Assembly: GCA_963580455.1 (NCBI GenBank)
Contig: OY756965.1
Span: 26,696,902-26,760,901, forward strand
Direction: 5' to 3'
DNA length: 64,000 bases
From: Euonymus europaeus
Lineage: Eukaryota > Streptophyta > Magnoliopsida > Celastrales > Celastraceae
Of this stretch, positions 22,211 to 38,653 are shown piece after piece; within the stretch, counting starts at the first letter, position 1, and every line of letters starts with the position of its first letter. The notes under the pieces were generated by a model. It made no database searches, had not been told where the DNA came from, and worked only from the letters and a program-made list of their open reading frames with translations. Both the position numbers and the translations under genes were made by a program.

Positions 22211-24899
22211 CTAATGTACTTCAATTAACCATGTACATAAGAAAATTAGATGAACCACGGTGAAGGGCATAAACCACGTGAGGGTGTCGGCAATCGGATC
22301 AACACCACTTAAATCTGCACTGTCCGGTCTCATCCCCGTTGCCGTCCCAGTTGAACCAGAAATGCTTCCATTCTTCACAGTTGAGCTGCATGATCAAATT
22401 CAATCCAATTCACAGACATCAAAAGATTCATGTCAAAACTTAAACCAAAACAGTCCACATCTACCTTCAAAATGAAAACAAATGTGGTAAATGCTTCAAA
22501 GGGCCAGTATTTATCTAATTTTTCTTAAAATTTTCACAATCAACAATTGAATTTTTTAAAAAACCAAGGGATGGTAGTCAGACGATTTCTATAACTCTCC
22601 TTATGACAACATGATGAGTTTCAATTTAAAAACAATTCTATGAAGTGACTCCAGTAAGCTTACAAACACCGTCGAAATATTCCAGAATAGACGATCAGAA
22701 TTAGATATCAACGCTAGCCGACCAAAAGAATAAACTATTGTAATTGATCAAGCATCATCATCAAAGCCTTTGCCCAAAACAAATTGGGATCGGCCACATA
22801 AATCAATTAAAAGAAATTAGTTTGAATTTTAACACAGAATTTTAATTCACACGAAGAGCCACACTCTCCATCATTGGTATATATATAATATATATCCTTA
22901 TCAAAACTAAGTCAAACCTAAAAGGAGCTTGTTTCGACCATATGGTGAGAACTACTCCACACACTGTCCTTTCTTACTCTCAGACTGCAAAAAATATTAA
23001 TTTCTTGGTTTGAACTTGCATTCCCTTATGCTAGACATTATACATAACGTAGGTGAGATAGCCGAGGTAAATTAGCCACAGTATATGCCACAACCGCAAT
23101 CAGATGAGGGAACACATATGCCTAGAGTTGTGTGCATTGCTCATCCAGGGGTTGGAAGTGTCATAGCTCTGAATGAGGAACCACAACTACCCCAGTTCAT
23201 ATGTAGCCCCAGGCCCCAACCCATGAGCTGCAATACAGAGATATTTTGGTTTGGTCGATCTCATGTGAGTGGCTCAACCGGACTGAAAGTTACAACTACC
23301 CGACTGCAAAGTGCAAACACCTAATACAGTAATACTTAGACCTACTTAGCTCTTCATTCATTATTAGAATTTTATACCTTACAAATAAACAATTCTATTT
23401 AGTTGAGCCCCAAACATGAGACTGGTTGAAGCAATTTAGGTTAGGTGCATCCATTATGGGCGGCTCAATCGACAAATAGTAAATGTTTGAAACTAAAGCC
23501 ACCACCATGGGTGGCTCATCCAACAGTGCTACAGATTACGAATGGATTCAGGGTATCTTTTGTGGTCTCCACGCATTAACTTTTAATCCATTAGATGGTC
23601 ACAAAGTCGGTAAAATGGTTGAGCACTAAAGAGAACACATCAAAGATGGAATTGAACAAGAGTTTTCAAACCAAGGGGATAGGCTTATCTCTTTAATCCT
23701 CTACCATTGGATAGGTTTTATCATCCTCCAATGGTTGAAAGCTCCCCTACAAGAGTCTGTTGTAGACCTATGGATCCTAATACATCAAACATTAGCAGTT
23801 GAATTGATGTTTAGGATCCCCTAAGAGAGATTGTTACCTTCATACTATTTGTAAATCCATAAGAGTTCCTACAAGGAATAGGTTGAAACATACAACTACA
23901 TGACAATGCAATTGATAAAATCTAACCATGTTCCTAAAGTTTATCCCTTTGTGGATTTACGAATACCAAATTCCAATGACTCGTAATTAGATATATTTTT
24001 CTTGATGCCATGGCCGATTTTGTATTTTACTACAGCTTTCGAGATTTTTTTCTTTCTTTCCAAGTTCTGAATATAGTAAACTGGAAGCAAGTAGAGCATT
24101 CCAATCAACATGAATACTGTTCTCATCCTATCAACACAAATGCCACTCCAAACTACCAGAAACGGAGTTTTTTAACTGCCACACCTCTGAGCTTCTACAG
24201 AGAGTCTTAAAATGCAAGAATCAAACTACAATTATTAATAAGAACGTATTTAACAGACATTACCTGGATGGGAATCTGCAATTACCAAAACCTGAAAATT
24301 AGAATGAAAATAAAATCAGCCAATTCTTCCAACAAAAAATTGCACAATAAGATAATCACCACACCATAATAAATGGGACACAATGAACAAATGTAACCAC
24401 CAAATCCCTAGAATAAGTAATCAACATCCAAGACAACCACACCATCAAAACAAAATAGCTTTCAAAATTGCAGATCCGAAAAATCCAAAGAAACCCAAAT
24501 CGCAATTCACAGAAAGATACAGAAAATGCACACTTAGGATTGAAAATAGTGCAAACAAGACTCACTAGGATTCAGAGAAGTTAGAGCAGCAGTGTTACTA
24601 AAGTCACAAGCATCATCGTTCCCGCCATTCTTTTCGTAGTAATCATTGAAAGCAAAAGACGCAGTCTTGGGCAAGTCTTTTGGGTCGTAGCACGGCCCAC
24701 CCACTTGAATGGGCCCGCAGTCGGCGCCGCCCGGCCCACAGGCCCAGTTCAGTGCCTGCTGTATCGCCTGGTCCTCTGCGTTGTTTTTGGACACGCACCA
24801 GAGCTCCAACGCCGCTCCGCCGCCGTTGTCAGCCCCCAATGACACGTGCAGGCCCGAAAAGAACGCCCAGAAGAGAAACACTGAGAAATCGAAAGCCAT
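22211..24899 (-). CDS. X8-domain GPI-anchored protein, plasmodesmata callose-binding (PDCB)-like
   Basis: Three exons: 24899-24566, 24291-24264 and 22385-22211. Junctions have GT-AG sites and keep frame, giving 178 residues. Residues 1-23 are a signal peptide. The X8/CBM43 domain starts at WCV (34-36) and includes ACGPGGADC, a GGPCYDP segment, AFNDYY and ACDFSNTAALTSLNPS. The tiny 28-base second exon supplies the last cysteine block, FGNCRFPS. The tail is Ser/Gly-rich and ends in a hydrophobic segment, as for a GPI anchor. X8 proteins bind callose (1,3-beta-glucan), and PDCB members sit at plasmodesmal necks; the exact location of this one is inferred. The second intron is long (about 1.9 kb). 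Confidence 0.88.
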
Positions 24900-26789
24900 A
24901 TCTAGAAACAGCGAGAAAAGCCTTTTGTTGGAGAGGGTAAAGTGAGCGTTTTGTAGTAGAGAGATATTTTGAAAAGTAATTGCGAAAATGTGATGGTTGG
25001 AAATGGAATTCTGAATTCATAAGAAAAAGAAAGAAGAGAGAGAGGTTTCAGTTTCGGATGTGTGAACAAGTGAAGTCGGTGTGGTGTCATTTATCAGTTA
25101 CAAGACATGTCTCCAGGAACTGACTTTTGTGTTTTATTCTTTTTTTTAAATATAGCAACCGTATATTCTAGGGTTCTTGGCAAGAACTTGCACTAGAGAG
25201 TTTGAGCACTCTAATTTTTTTAATTAGATCTCATTTTTATTATATATACATATATATAATTGGATTCCATCTATCAATATCAGTAAAATAAATATGTTAA
25301 TACAATCGTATCAACAAAACACATCTTTCAATACAATTTTTTTCACTTTACATTCATCGACACTCTAAATATCAAGTTTCAACAACATTTTTCTCATACT
25401 TTTATACTATTTTTCACTTTTTTTATCATTGTGTACATCTTTCAATACAATTTTTTCAAATTGCTCTATCTATACACTCCAAAAAGTGAAAAATTGTATT
25501 GTAAGGTGTGTTTTGGAGTGAAAAAATTTGTGTTGAAAAAGGTGAACACTTGATATTTGGAGGGTTTGATAATGAAAAATGAAAAAATTATATTGAAATA
25601 TATATTTTATTGATGCATGTGTATTAAAAGATATATTTTGTGTGTAATAGACGTGGGACCAAAAATAAAATTTGGAGAGAAAATAACATAAACCAGCTAA
25701 GAGATCAGACAATGGATACAGTGGAAAACATAGAAAGAGGGAAATATCCAGTAGGTTCTGCATTCAGATAAAGCCAGCCAGAATAGGGTGGCTTGGGGCT
25801 GGAAGCTTTGTGATTTGTAGGTTTGAGTCCTACACTGAGGTAATAAAGAAAGCGATATGAAATAAACAATATCGAAACAAACTTGATTTATCAAAATTTC
25901 TAGATTAAACAAAGAATGGTTTCTAAATTCTAACACTTGTAAATAATGTCAAAAGACATTTTTTAAGTTACTTGTAGAGAGAAAAACGAAATTATTATGG
26001 CATAACAAGAAGCTGGTTGGGAGGAATTAAGCAGGAAATATTTAATATATAAAAAAAAGGGACAAGCGAGAAATATCAAAATCATTAAGTGAAGTATGAA
26101 CTTGAAAGTGACCCTCAACACCCAAATCCATGGTTGGTCTTTCACCATTACACTTTTTGCTGACCTGGCAGCCATACAAGTAATTTCACTTCGATAATGT
26201 CATTCCGTAAATCCTGCAAACAGTCATTAGGGACTAATCCCCTAAATCACTTGACCTCTCAACTACCACAATTTGGGACCTTTTTTTTTTTTTGATAAAT
26301 TAATAAAAATGTATATCTCAATTTTAATAATATATTTTTTATTTTAAAAAAATCAAAATTACTGGAAAAAATACGTAACAATTTTAAATCGTTACATCTA
26401 AAATTCAAACATTTAATTTTGGATTATTTGATTCTGACTTTTGTTTGAAACAAAAAAAATAAAAATCATTGAGATCAATATAAAATATCTACAAATTTCT
26501 CATTTTTTCAAAAAAAAATGTAATTGGAGCCACTGGATCTCCGCCAATCCATCCACCACCACACCACTTGCCAAATAAGTGAAATAACCATGCAGAATGT
26601 CGTCATGAATCTCTTTCTCTCCAGATAATCGAGTGATTACAGACCAAAATTTTCACTCTCAAAAGCCTAACATGACTGAAACCCTTCCTCCTTACAACGG
26701 CGTCGTTTTTCACTCCCAGGCATGAGGACAACTCGCGGACTTGACGGTCAACCCAGTGGAAGAAAAAATGCAGGACGACCTAGAGGAAG
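24900..26789. other. Spacer with PDCB-like promoter and a TA-rich inverted-repeat region
   Basis: The first few hundred bases hold the PDCB-like promoter and leader (ag/ct-rich near 25040). From about 25230 to 25680, sequence such as acatctttcaatacaatttt on the left is mirrored, imperfectly, on the right (aaaaattatattgaaatata). This suggests an old AT-rich MITE of about 450 bp. Similar sequence occurs at 41330-41600. Confidence 0.4.
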
Positions 26790-26859
26790 GTGCCAACTTT
26801 TCTCCTCTTGGCTATCTACTCTTGTCGCGGCGGAACTCGTGACTGCCCGAAAAGGAAGA

Positions 26860-28375
26860 AGATGAACCAGAAGCGACGGGCTGCGCATGAGAATAAATCG
26901 CTGAAGAAGCTCGAAATTCTTGTGGAAAACCTAAATCTCATACTGTTTGTGCCCATCAAAAACATAGATTTCTCTGCTCACGAGGAGCTGCTCAAGCGAA
27001 TTAGGTTGTGGGATTTTGTTCATTTGGAGTTTGATCTCAGTTTTTGGTCCGGCCTAATTGCCCAATTGATTGCAAATTACAGTCTTTCTTCTCGTTGCAG
27101 CTTCGCGAATGGGGTAAGGATCATGGTGAATCGCGCAGAGTTGGCACGAGCGTTGAGATTGACAGTGAAGAAGGAGAAGGCTGGTGCTGTGCCGGAGAAT
27201 GCACCTGTGGTTGATGAGACTGATGACTCAATTTCGTTCATTGCGGGATTGGTGTCAAATTGGATGCTATTGCACGAGGACACGTGTCTGATGCCAACTG
27301 AGATGAACTGGACTAAATTGAATGGTTGATCAAAGAAGGGCATTTTGAGAAGGTTGATTGGGCTATGACACTATGTTTTTTTTTTTTTTTTTGATGAATG
27401 AGGACGGTACTCGTTAATTTCATTAATTATCCTCACTTATGGCGGAGGAATACCGAGGTTACAATAATAGAAGATCATGCAACAAAATAACCTGCAGTAC
27501 TAGCCAATCAAAAGAAACTAAACTAACACAAAAATAAACTAAAAGAACAACAAAACAAGAACACAAAAAAAACAAAGAATACCCTGTCATGTTGATGTGG
27601 TTCATGTTGGAGTAGGAGTTGTCGGCAGCCTCGCAAGTGAGGGACTGTTACTATGCATCGCACATGCAGAAGAGAGGCACTGCTGTGGAAAGAAGAGCCT
27701 AAAATGGAATTTGATGCAAAAGAGGATGACGACTGTTGTAGGGACTTGCAGATGGCCGATGATACACGGGGCTCTGAGAGATAGAAGAGCGGGATATTGA
27801 ACTTAGTCTTAGTCAAAATAGTTTATCGAAAGAGGAGGCTTCGAAGGAGCACCTTGGCATAGATGGTGGCGATGGATGAAAAGGAGCATGATGGCAATGA
27901 GGAACCAATGGATACCGAGAAGACTAAAGGGGAGGAATGTGGACAGTGGGTCGTGTATGGGAAGAGCATTGTGGGCACACATGAGCTGTTTTTGCGGCGG
28001 TGTAATCTTGGCGATGTTGGTAATATTGGGGGCGTGTGTGAGGAGAGGAAAAGAACAGGAAGATAAACATGGAGAAAAAGAGAGAGAGAGAGAGGGACAA
28101 GAGGGAACTGAGGAAGTGCAGGGTATGGGTTTTCATCTTTCGCCGAAAGGGGGTGCTTTGGAGACTGTTACGTTACATGTGCAAATCTTATTTCCACAAT
28201 GGAAGCTATGCAGACCGAGCCTTTCAGTTCGGGCTGCAACTTCCTGATGACCATGGTCCATCAGGGGAGTTCCTTGTGTCTAAGGTTCATACTCATAGGG
28301 TTCTTGGTAGCTCAATGCTTTTTGGTAGTGGTGGTAACAAAAGAGTGTGTGAGCAACATAATTTCCTTTTTTAGA
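26860..28375 (+). pseudogene. Pseudogene of a conserved acidic plant protein of unknown function
   Basis: Successive plus-strand pieces look like one protein in changing frames. Piece 1: KSLKKLEILVENLNL, VPIKNIDFSAHEELLKRI and RIMVNRAELARALRL, up to MNWTKLNG (to 27329). Piece 2: IKEGHFEKVDWAM in another frame. Piece 3, after an insertion: LMWFMLE, stop, ELSAASQVRDCYYASH. Later pieces: IELSLSQNSLSKEEASKEHL, then GFHLSPKGGALE, then GLQLPDDHGPSGEFL and GSGGNKRVCEQHNF. I recall this layout (a helical N-terminal half, then an acidic tail with an ELSLGQ-like motif) from a conserved plant protein of unknown function. Frameshifts, stops and an insertion make it a pseudogene. No introns are seen between the pieces, so a retrocopy is possible. 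Confidence 0.65.
27371..27590 (-). mobile_element. 5'-truncated LINE-type insertion in the pseudogene
   Basis: The host reading GATTGGGCTATG is interrupted by a run of about 18 T followed by some 200 bp of unrelated sequence. The host frame resumes near 27591 (ttgatgtggttcatg). On the minus strand the insert ends in a poly-A tail, preceded by untranslated sequence rich in T and A. That is the usual shape of a truncated plant LINE. The duplicated target is not clear. Confidence 0.55.
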
Positions 28376-29684
28376 ATGTCGTTCGTTTTGCTTGTTAATT
28401 TATAGCCAACTGCTCAATTACTCAGCATTTGAGAAAACAGAGTGAATAAATGTGGTGTTGTTTCTCTTCTAAATTAATGCTTTATTCTGGAAATGTGTTG
28501 TTGAACCCGCGATGTCAATGTGATCATAATGTGATTCAACCACTTAGATTGAGTGTTGATCCCATCTGCATGAACCATTTAGCAGTAGGTCCGTAGTTGA
28601 GCAAATTTTACCTGTACCTCTTGTTAAACTATTGGCGATCTTCTTCTTGCTCATGGTTTGATTGCTACCATCTCTGGCCTGCTATACGTTGGAAGTTTTA
28701 AGAATTGTTTTAGCAGTGCTGTACTTGCTTCCCTGTATATATAATGAAACGAAATAATTGAGAGTGCCTGTGCAGCTGGTGCTTTTAGCGTTGAGATTGC
28801 AATTAATTGTAGCTTGCAAACTGTAAACCCTCTCTCTCATGAATACTTGTAGCATGAAGTTTGCTGGGGCAAAATAGGACCCATCATGCATGCTAATGGA
28901 CTATGTTTTTGATCAAATGAGAGAAGCCAAAGTCAAGTCTCTATTTCGGCCTATTTGCAACTTCTTGAATCATTGAATGACTAAACAGGCTGATATCTGT
29001 AGACAATATATAAAATTATTTTGTAATCACAAATTGATATCTACAATTGACATTTCTCATTTTTCGAATTTGACAGTGATGAAGAAAGATTACAAGAAGA
29101 AGAAACAATGAAAAAGTACAACAATGGGACGTCAAAGTACCAAACACACTCGGACCTAGCCTGACAACAATAATCACACCCTTCTTTCTTTTACATCACA
29201 ACACAAACCCACTAAACAAATGTTAAAAAGAATCAATCCTCCATGAATGTGTTGAAGTAATTAACACTTTAACACCCTAATTATTTTTTGTTTCTTCTGA
29301 CTTCCACTCAGTTGCACATGTTTTTGGTCTGCAATCCAATCATGTAAATCTCGAGTGGTCCACCCTAATAATCACATGCAACACATCACATGAATGCCAC
29401 AGGTTCTACAGCTGCACGGAGAGAGGGCCACAACGTTGCCTTCTTTAACATGAATATGACTAATGACTCCACTCCATTCCGATGATTATGTATAAAAATT
29501 TAAAATTCTCGGTACCCATAACCAGAAAACTGAATAATTAAGCATGCGATAGAAAAAGATTGATGCTTTTCAAAGATTTTCATCTTAAAAATCAAATGTC
29601 GATTTAAACCCATATCTCTACCTCCACAATGAATCATATTAATTTATTATTAGTCAAATTTAGAGAATATTCATCGGATTGGAG
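28376..29684. other. Spacer without recognised genes
   Basis: No family motif on either strand. The last part is the 3' flank of the bZIP gene. Confidence 0.4.
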
Positions 29685-30977
29685 TCAAACTTGTAGAAGC
29701 TGTTGATCTTTCTGATCAGTAGTATGGGTCTTGGATTCAGTTGCTGGGGATGGTGATATTGGTCCTCCATTTTCCATCTTCTTGAGCTTCTGTTGGTGGT
29801 ACACTTGCCTCAGTCTCTCTATTTCCCTCTTCAGTGCTTCTTGATGAGCTGCATTATTCGGTTATTCCTCTTTAGTTAATTAGAAAGAAAATTATATATG
29901 GGAAAATAATTGAATTCAAATCACATGCTATATAAAAAAAAAAAATTGAATGAATTAATCATTAATTAATGAAGATAGTATTGACTAATAATTACCATCT
30001 TTGAAGATCTTATCTTGAGCCATGGCAGCAATTCTTTGCTTAAGAGAACTATTATCAACATTCAGGAGCAAGCGTTGATGATCAAAAAATGCAACTCTCG
30101 GTGACAACACTGAAACTTCAGCCTTCAATAGTTACATGTTCACAACAAAAATAAAAATTAACCATGCATGAACGAGGAAAATATATATAGATTCTGAAAC
30201 ATAAAACAGGAATTAAAAACACTAACTATTAATAAAATAAAAATGACATATATACTTGTAACGATGTTACACTCCGTTCAAGCTCTGATATATATTGTAG
30301 CTTTCTTACTCGTGATCTCTGTGCAGACTGTCTATTTGCCAAAATTCTAAAACAAAAACATAATAAGATTAGACACATGCAATATATCTATATAAATATA
30401 TATAACTATGTATGCATGGTTACCTCTTGACCCTTTTAGGGTCAATAATTCGATCATTTGAAGTTGTTTCAGCTGTTGCTGATGAGGAATTATTCCCGAA
30501 CCCCATTGTCTCGGACTCGTCTTGGCTTTGCATCTCATCGGATTCGCTAATCTTTATTTGGTTCTTTTGATCGGACGGCGTTGTCTCCTTCTCATCGTTA
30601 GCACTATTCCGATCAGACGGTGAAGACGGGTTCGACGAGGACACAGTGGGGGCCACAGCATTGGACAAATCATCATTGAACATTGACATGAATTGTTCAT
30701 CATCAAATTTATCAAATTCATGATGGTGATGGCTGTGACTAGAATTCCCCGGACGATGACACTCGTCAAGCATCGGTGCCTCAAGGAAGGCAATGGAGTC
30801 GCTTACGGATCGTCTGTGTGTCCCGCGTCTCGTCGACGAGAAGTCGAGGAATTCGTCCACCCATGAAGGGTTTTGTGTGGCGGTGGCTGCATTATTGTGT
30901 GGTAATGCACCCATTGAAGGTATTCTTTGGTGAGAAAAATCAGGCCAATTTGGGATTTTGGGAGGTAATTGTGCCAT
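29685..30977 (-). CDS. bZIP transcription factor, bZIP34/bZIP61 type (group E)
   Basis: Four exons: 30977-30424, 30346-30256, 30122-29996 and 29848-29685. They join in frame to 311 residues. The N-terminal half is Ser/His/Asp-rich. The basic region spans the first intron (DPKRVKR | [19 protein letters not shown]) and has the N-x7-R DNA-contact signature. The zipper follows ([20 protein letters not shown]). A proline interrupts the zipper, as in Arabidopsis bZIP34 and bZIP61, where it is known to disfavour homodimers and favour partners from other groups. The region after it ([23 protein letters not shown]) and the C-terminal coiled stretch also match that pair. In Arabidopsis these factors act in pollen and vascular development; the role here is inferred. 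Confidence 0.9.
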
Positions 30978-33656
30978 CTAATCAAAACCAAAAACAACAA
31001 AAAAGAAAAAGAAAAAAGGGAGACTTGGAAAGAATGAATTGAATGAGAAGAATAACCAAACGACAAACAACTAAAACAAACCTAAATGACACAATCCCCT
31101 TCTTATAACTACTTACAAAGGGCACGGTAAGAAATGGGATTGTTAATTAATCAATTATATATATATATATAGTGCGTGTGCGTGTGCGTTTGATAGAACA
31201 GAAGGAGGACATAATCATGATCATGAGGAGAATCAGAGCATCAAAGTGGTGCAGTGGACGGTCACATGGGGTGGGGGGGTTGTGGAGATTGAGATTGGAC
31301 AGCTAAGACACAGCTGGGTTGGGGTTGAGGAGGAGGGAGGACTGATCAGGAGGCTGAGGTTTGGGGTTCTCTCAACGGTGTTACTGGAAAGTCGCCACTG
31401 AGATTTAATAACTAAGAGGGAATCAGGTCACCACGTGCCCTTGTGACCTTCCTTTTAGTGGGGCATGCTATATCTATCACCTTATTTTTTTGACCTTCCT
31501 TACAGCTAGGTGCATTTGTCTATTATACCTTATTATAGTCTATTATTATTAATTATCAAAAACTTTCCTCTACATTCTTGATTAAACCCACCCATATCCC
31601 ACATCACCCACAACCGTCCGATCAAAATCGATCACAACCCATTAACCTAAACTTAAATGGGTCGTCCATTGGATTAATTATATATGGTGTTATATGAGCT
31701 GTTAAGGGGAATTAAAGGTGGGTTTGTAGGGGATGGATGGATCATGTTCAGGTCAGGCCATGTGAATTGTTTGCAAGCTCAGCTTTCTTTGCTTTGTCAC
31801 CAGACCATACCCACAGGTAGGCCAGGATTAGTGTATCTTCTTTTATCTATATATATATAGCTTTCTAGCCAGCTACCAGTGTTTCTCATCACCTATTGCA
31901 TATGCTAGATTTTAATTAGGTTAATACAAGTTTGTGTATGCGTTGGAAGAACTAACTATGATAAGGAAACAGGCCAGTTTGAATTATTATAATATCTATA
32001 AATTTAATATATGTATATACTGGAAATTAATTCAAGCATCTTAATGTGATTAATAGAAATGGCAAGTGATGCAGCTTTTATTTGCTCTCGCTCTCTCGCT
32101 AATCCTCCTCCTCCTCCTTCTTCATCGTTTGAATGTCAATTATATATATATATATATATATATATCTATATATACACACACTCCAAGCTCCAAATATATA
32201 TGCTTCTCACATGCATGGTGCTTTTTATGGACTCCATTTTTCCACAGAAATAAAAACTACTACTTTAATACAATATCAAACTAACTGTTTTGGCCCATAT
32301 TCTCATAGCCGTTAGATGCAGAAGTCCATATACGACATATATATTATTAGCGGGACCTGTAAAGCTTTTTTGCTTATTTCAACAACGTTATCATTTCCCT
32401 AGTTAACTAGACATGCGTCATCATTAATACCTTTATGTTTGTCCATACATTCTTTAGAAGGGGATAATTAACCAAAAATTCTATGTACGTATTGCAATAT
32501 AATTATATAAATATTATATCAAAAGTTTGGACTAATCACGAGATTATATATGGATTAATTATCTTTAAGCCGGCCAAACCATGTGAACAGAGTCAATAAT
32601 AAATAAGGGAAAAAATTGAGAATTATTGAACGATCCGAGTGCATATCTAATGTGGCACATCCAAGGGTGTGATTGATATTAATATGTGTTCTTTTTTTTT
32701 TTCCGAATGACATCGATCTAATGTGGATGTTATCCACATCCATGAGTGTGTCATGTAAAAATGCACCCTAATCATGGAATAATTACTCGGGAAACTATGT
32801 ATTATGGTCGAGAATAAATAACGTAATAAACAACATGCTGGATTTAACAATTAAATGGGCCATATCAGAACTTTCGACGTTAAGGCCCAATCCATCAAAA
32901 TGAGGCCCATTATTTCAAAGCATATGCTCTCTGTGATCCTATGAAAACCTTTTTAGCCCAACTTGGAGTGGGCCTGAACCGCATAAGTATTAAACAATTT
33001 GCTTCCTCGGGATAAACAGTGACTCATGCATACCATGCAAGACTCTCTTTTCCACTTCTAGTTGCAAGTCAGAAGATGAAGACCATGGCCATCGGCAACA
33101 TGGGTGCAAGCTGGAAGCGACCTACATGTCTGCTTGTTGTGTGGGTGTCGATCTTGTAATTGGGAATGGCTATTTGGATACGACAGCGACAGATGTTCGA
33201 CATATGGTCTGTGAGAAGGTCGGGTCAGGACTGAGGCTGAACGAGGAGCTCCACCAAGCCGCACAGGACTGGCTAAACGATTGTGGCAAGGTATGATATG
33301 ATGTCCAACTTTAGGCATTAATTTCTGTTTGAAAAAAAAATTCTGAAGAAAAAACAGGAACAGCTACCTGCTAAAATAGTGCCATATTAGTTGGGAACTA
33401 GAAAATATGGTAAGACATTAGGTTGAAGAAGCTTTTCTTAGATCAATGTTAATGGCCCTAGATATTCAGGAAACAAAGAATCTTAATTTAATTTATAAAT
33501 ATGATAACATATGCATTTGCTAATGCAGTCCAAAAAAAAAATCATATTTCTCTTTTCCAACTCTCATCGACCCAAAGAAAATTCAAACAAGATTACAAGA
33601 ACCCTAAATCTGTAAATCATATAATATAGATTTAACTCAGACTTCGCTGCAACTAG
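30978..33656. other. Spacer: bZIP promoter, TA microsatellites, one unexplained open frame
   Basis: 31.0-31.4 kb is the likely bZIP promoter and leader. TA runs occur at 31158-31171 and 32140-32174. A stop-free plus-strand frame of about 100 codons runs from about 32996 to 33298 (ending DWLNDCGKV) but matches no family I know. The remainder appears empty. Confidence 0.4.
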
Positions 33657-35035
33657 CTAGGATTGGTCTTCCCATATTGTACCATCCACTGTCTTGACAT
33701 TCACTGAACCATATTGACCTGCAACACAGGTAAAAATACAAGAGTATCATGTATTTACTCTAAGCTTAGATGAAAACAAAAGGAGATCACAATCTCTAAC
33801 TGGCCTAAATATTGAGGATATATTAGGGTTGCTTAATATTCTGTTTTAGATGCAGGTTTAGGATATTAATGTATGCTTTGCTTGATAAGTCACCAGCCAT
33901 GATCAGTGATAAAATATTGTTCATTAGAGCATCTTAGTGCACTATTTATTGGAGGACATAAATCTATGATGGCTCAGTCAATTCAATACAGCTTGTGATG
34001 ATGCCAACCCATATTTTCCCCTTCTCAAAAGAAACAATAACATTTCCTAACTACCATGTTTCCATAACTGAGAGCGAAGTTATTTCAGGATTATTTAGCT
34101 CATACTAGTATTGTGTAGGAGGGTGCATAGCTTTGTATGGTTCCAATTTTATCGGATGTCCCTGAAGGGACAAGAGGCTGCATGGCTTACAAGCTCTGTC
34201 AATATTGGAATATCCTGCATTGCAATTAACTATAATATCATTCCGCCAATTTGTGTTCTGTTAACTTGATGCATTCCCTTTTATGTGTATTTAAGGGGGG
34301 AAAACTTTAGACTACACAGCCACTAATTAGTGATAACTATGTTGCTTAATGTGTAAATTAATGTACAAAAATTAAATCTTTACCTGCAGGAAGATAGTAC
34401 TGCTGATGATATCCTGTATTGAGTGAATTCTGCTGTTGTTGCTGTTGGTATGGAACAACAATAGGGCCAACATCTGTTTGTTGCTTTTGTACTTTATCTG
34501 GATTCTGAACATAATGTGAATGAAAACCACAGGAGCTCAAATCTACCATCAAGTTATTACCGGTATCGTTGTTGTAGCTGAATGCATTATTAGTACTATT
34601 CACGATTCCATTCCCCATCCCATTAGTTCCATTCCATCCTATGATAACCCCCGGTGGTGTCGTCGTTGTGTTGTGAAACTGCACCGTCCGGCTCAAATCC
34701 TCACAGAGTTTCTTGTACTTCTTCAGTTCCTCACAAACTTTCAGGTACTCTCCTTGAGGACCTAAAGCCGGATCTTGTAGCCTACAATTAGCTTCCCACA
34801 TGAACGATTCAGACGCCTTCTTTCTATCCACTTCCTTGACACAACTCATAAGTTTCCCTAAATTGCTAACTCCAAATACTTTGTGAACAGCTTGGAATTC
34901 TTTGCTTTTATCAGCAGGAAAATATGGTGCCAGTATGCACTCTGTTTTGCACCTCTTCCTCTGATGCTTGCAAGCAGCGCATGCTGGTTGCGTCGTCGCT
35001 GCATTGTTCTCGTTATTGTTGCTGTTCCTGAGCAT
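33657..35035 (-). CDS. LBD: LOB-domain transcription factor (class I, LBD22-like)
   Basis: Two exons: 35035-34384 and 33718-33657. They are joined in frame (phase 1) to 237 residues. The LOB domain starts at about residue 18 with the zinc-binding C-x2-C-x6-C-x3-C block (CAACKHQRKRCKTEC), followed by LAPYFPAD, the GAS block (FQAVHKVFGVSNLGKLM) and a coiled-coil-like stretch (EELKKYKKLCEDL) marking class I. The tail is Asn/Gln/Thr-rich. The second exon adds QYGSVNVKTVDGTIWEDQS and a stop. Without splicing the frame would end in KDLIFVH; the gtaaag donor and the good continuation support the intron. LBD proteins act in nuclei in lateral-organ and root development. Confidence 0.88.

Positions 35036-38653
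<3,618 letters not shown>

Noticed and set aside
23290..23320. Minus-strand SGSCNFQSG stretch considered as the missing X8 exon of the PDCB-like gene
   Set aside because: Its splice phases do not fit either neighbour. The 24291-24264 exon fits both ends in frame and supplies the expected CRFPS block.
25785..25845. Possible tRNA-like T-loop (ggtttgagtcctac)
   Set aside because: No acceptor stem or anticodon arm could be paired around it; likely part of a repeat.
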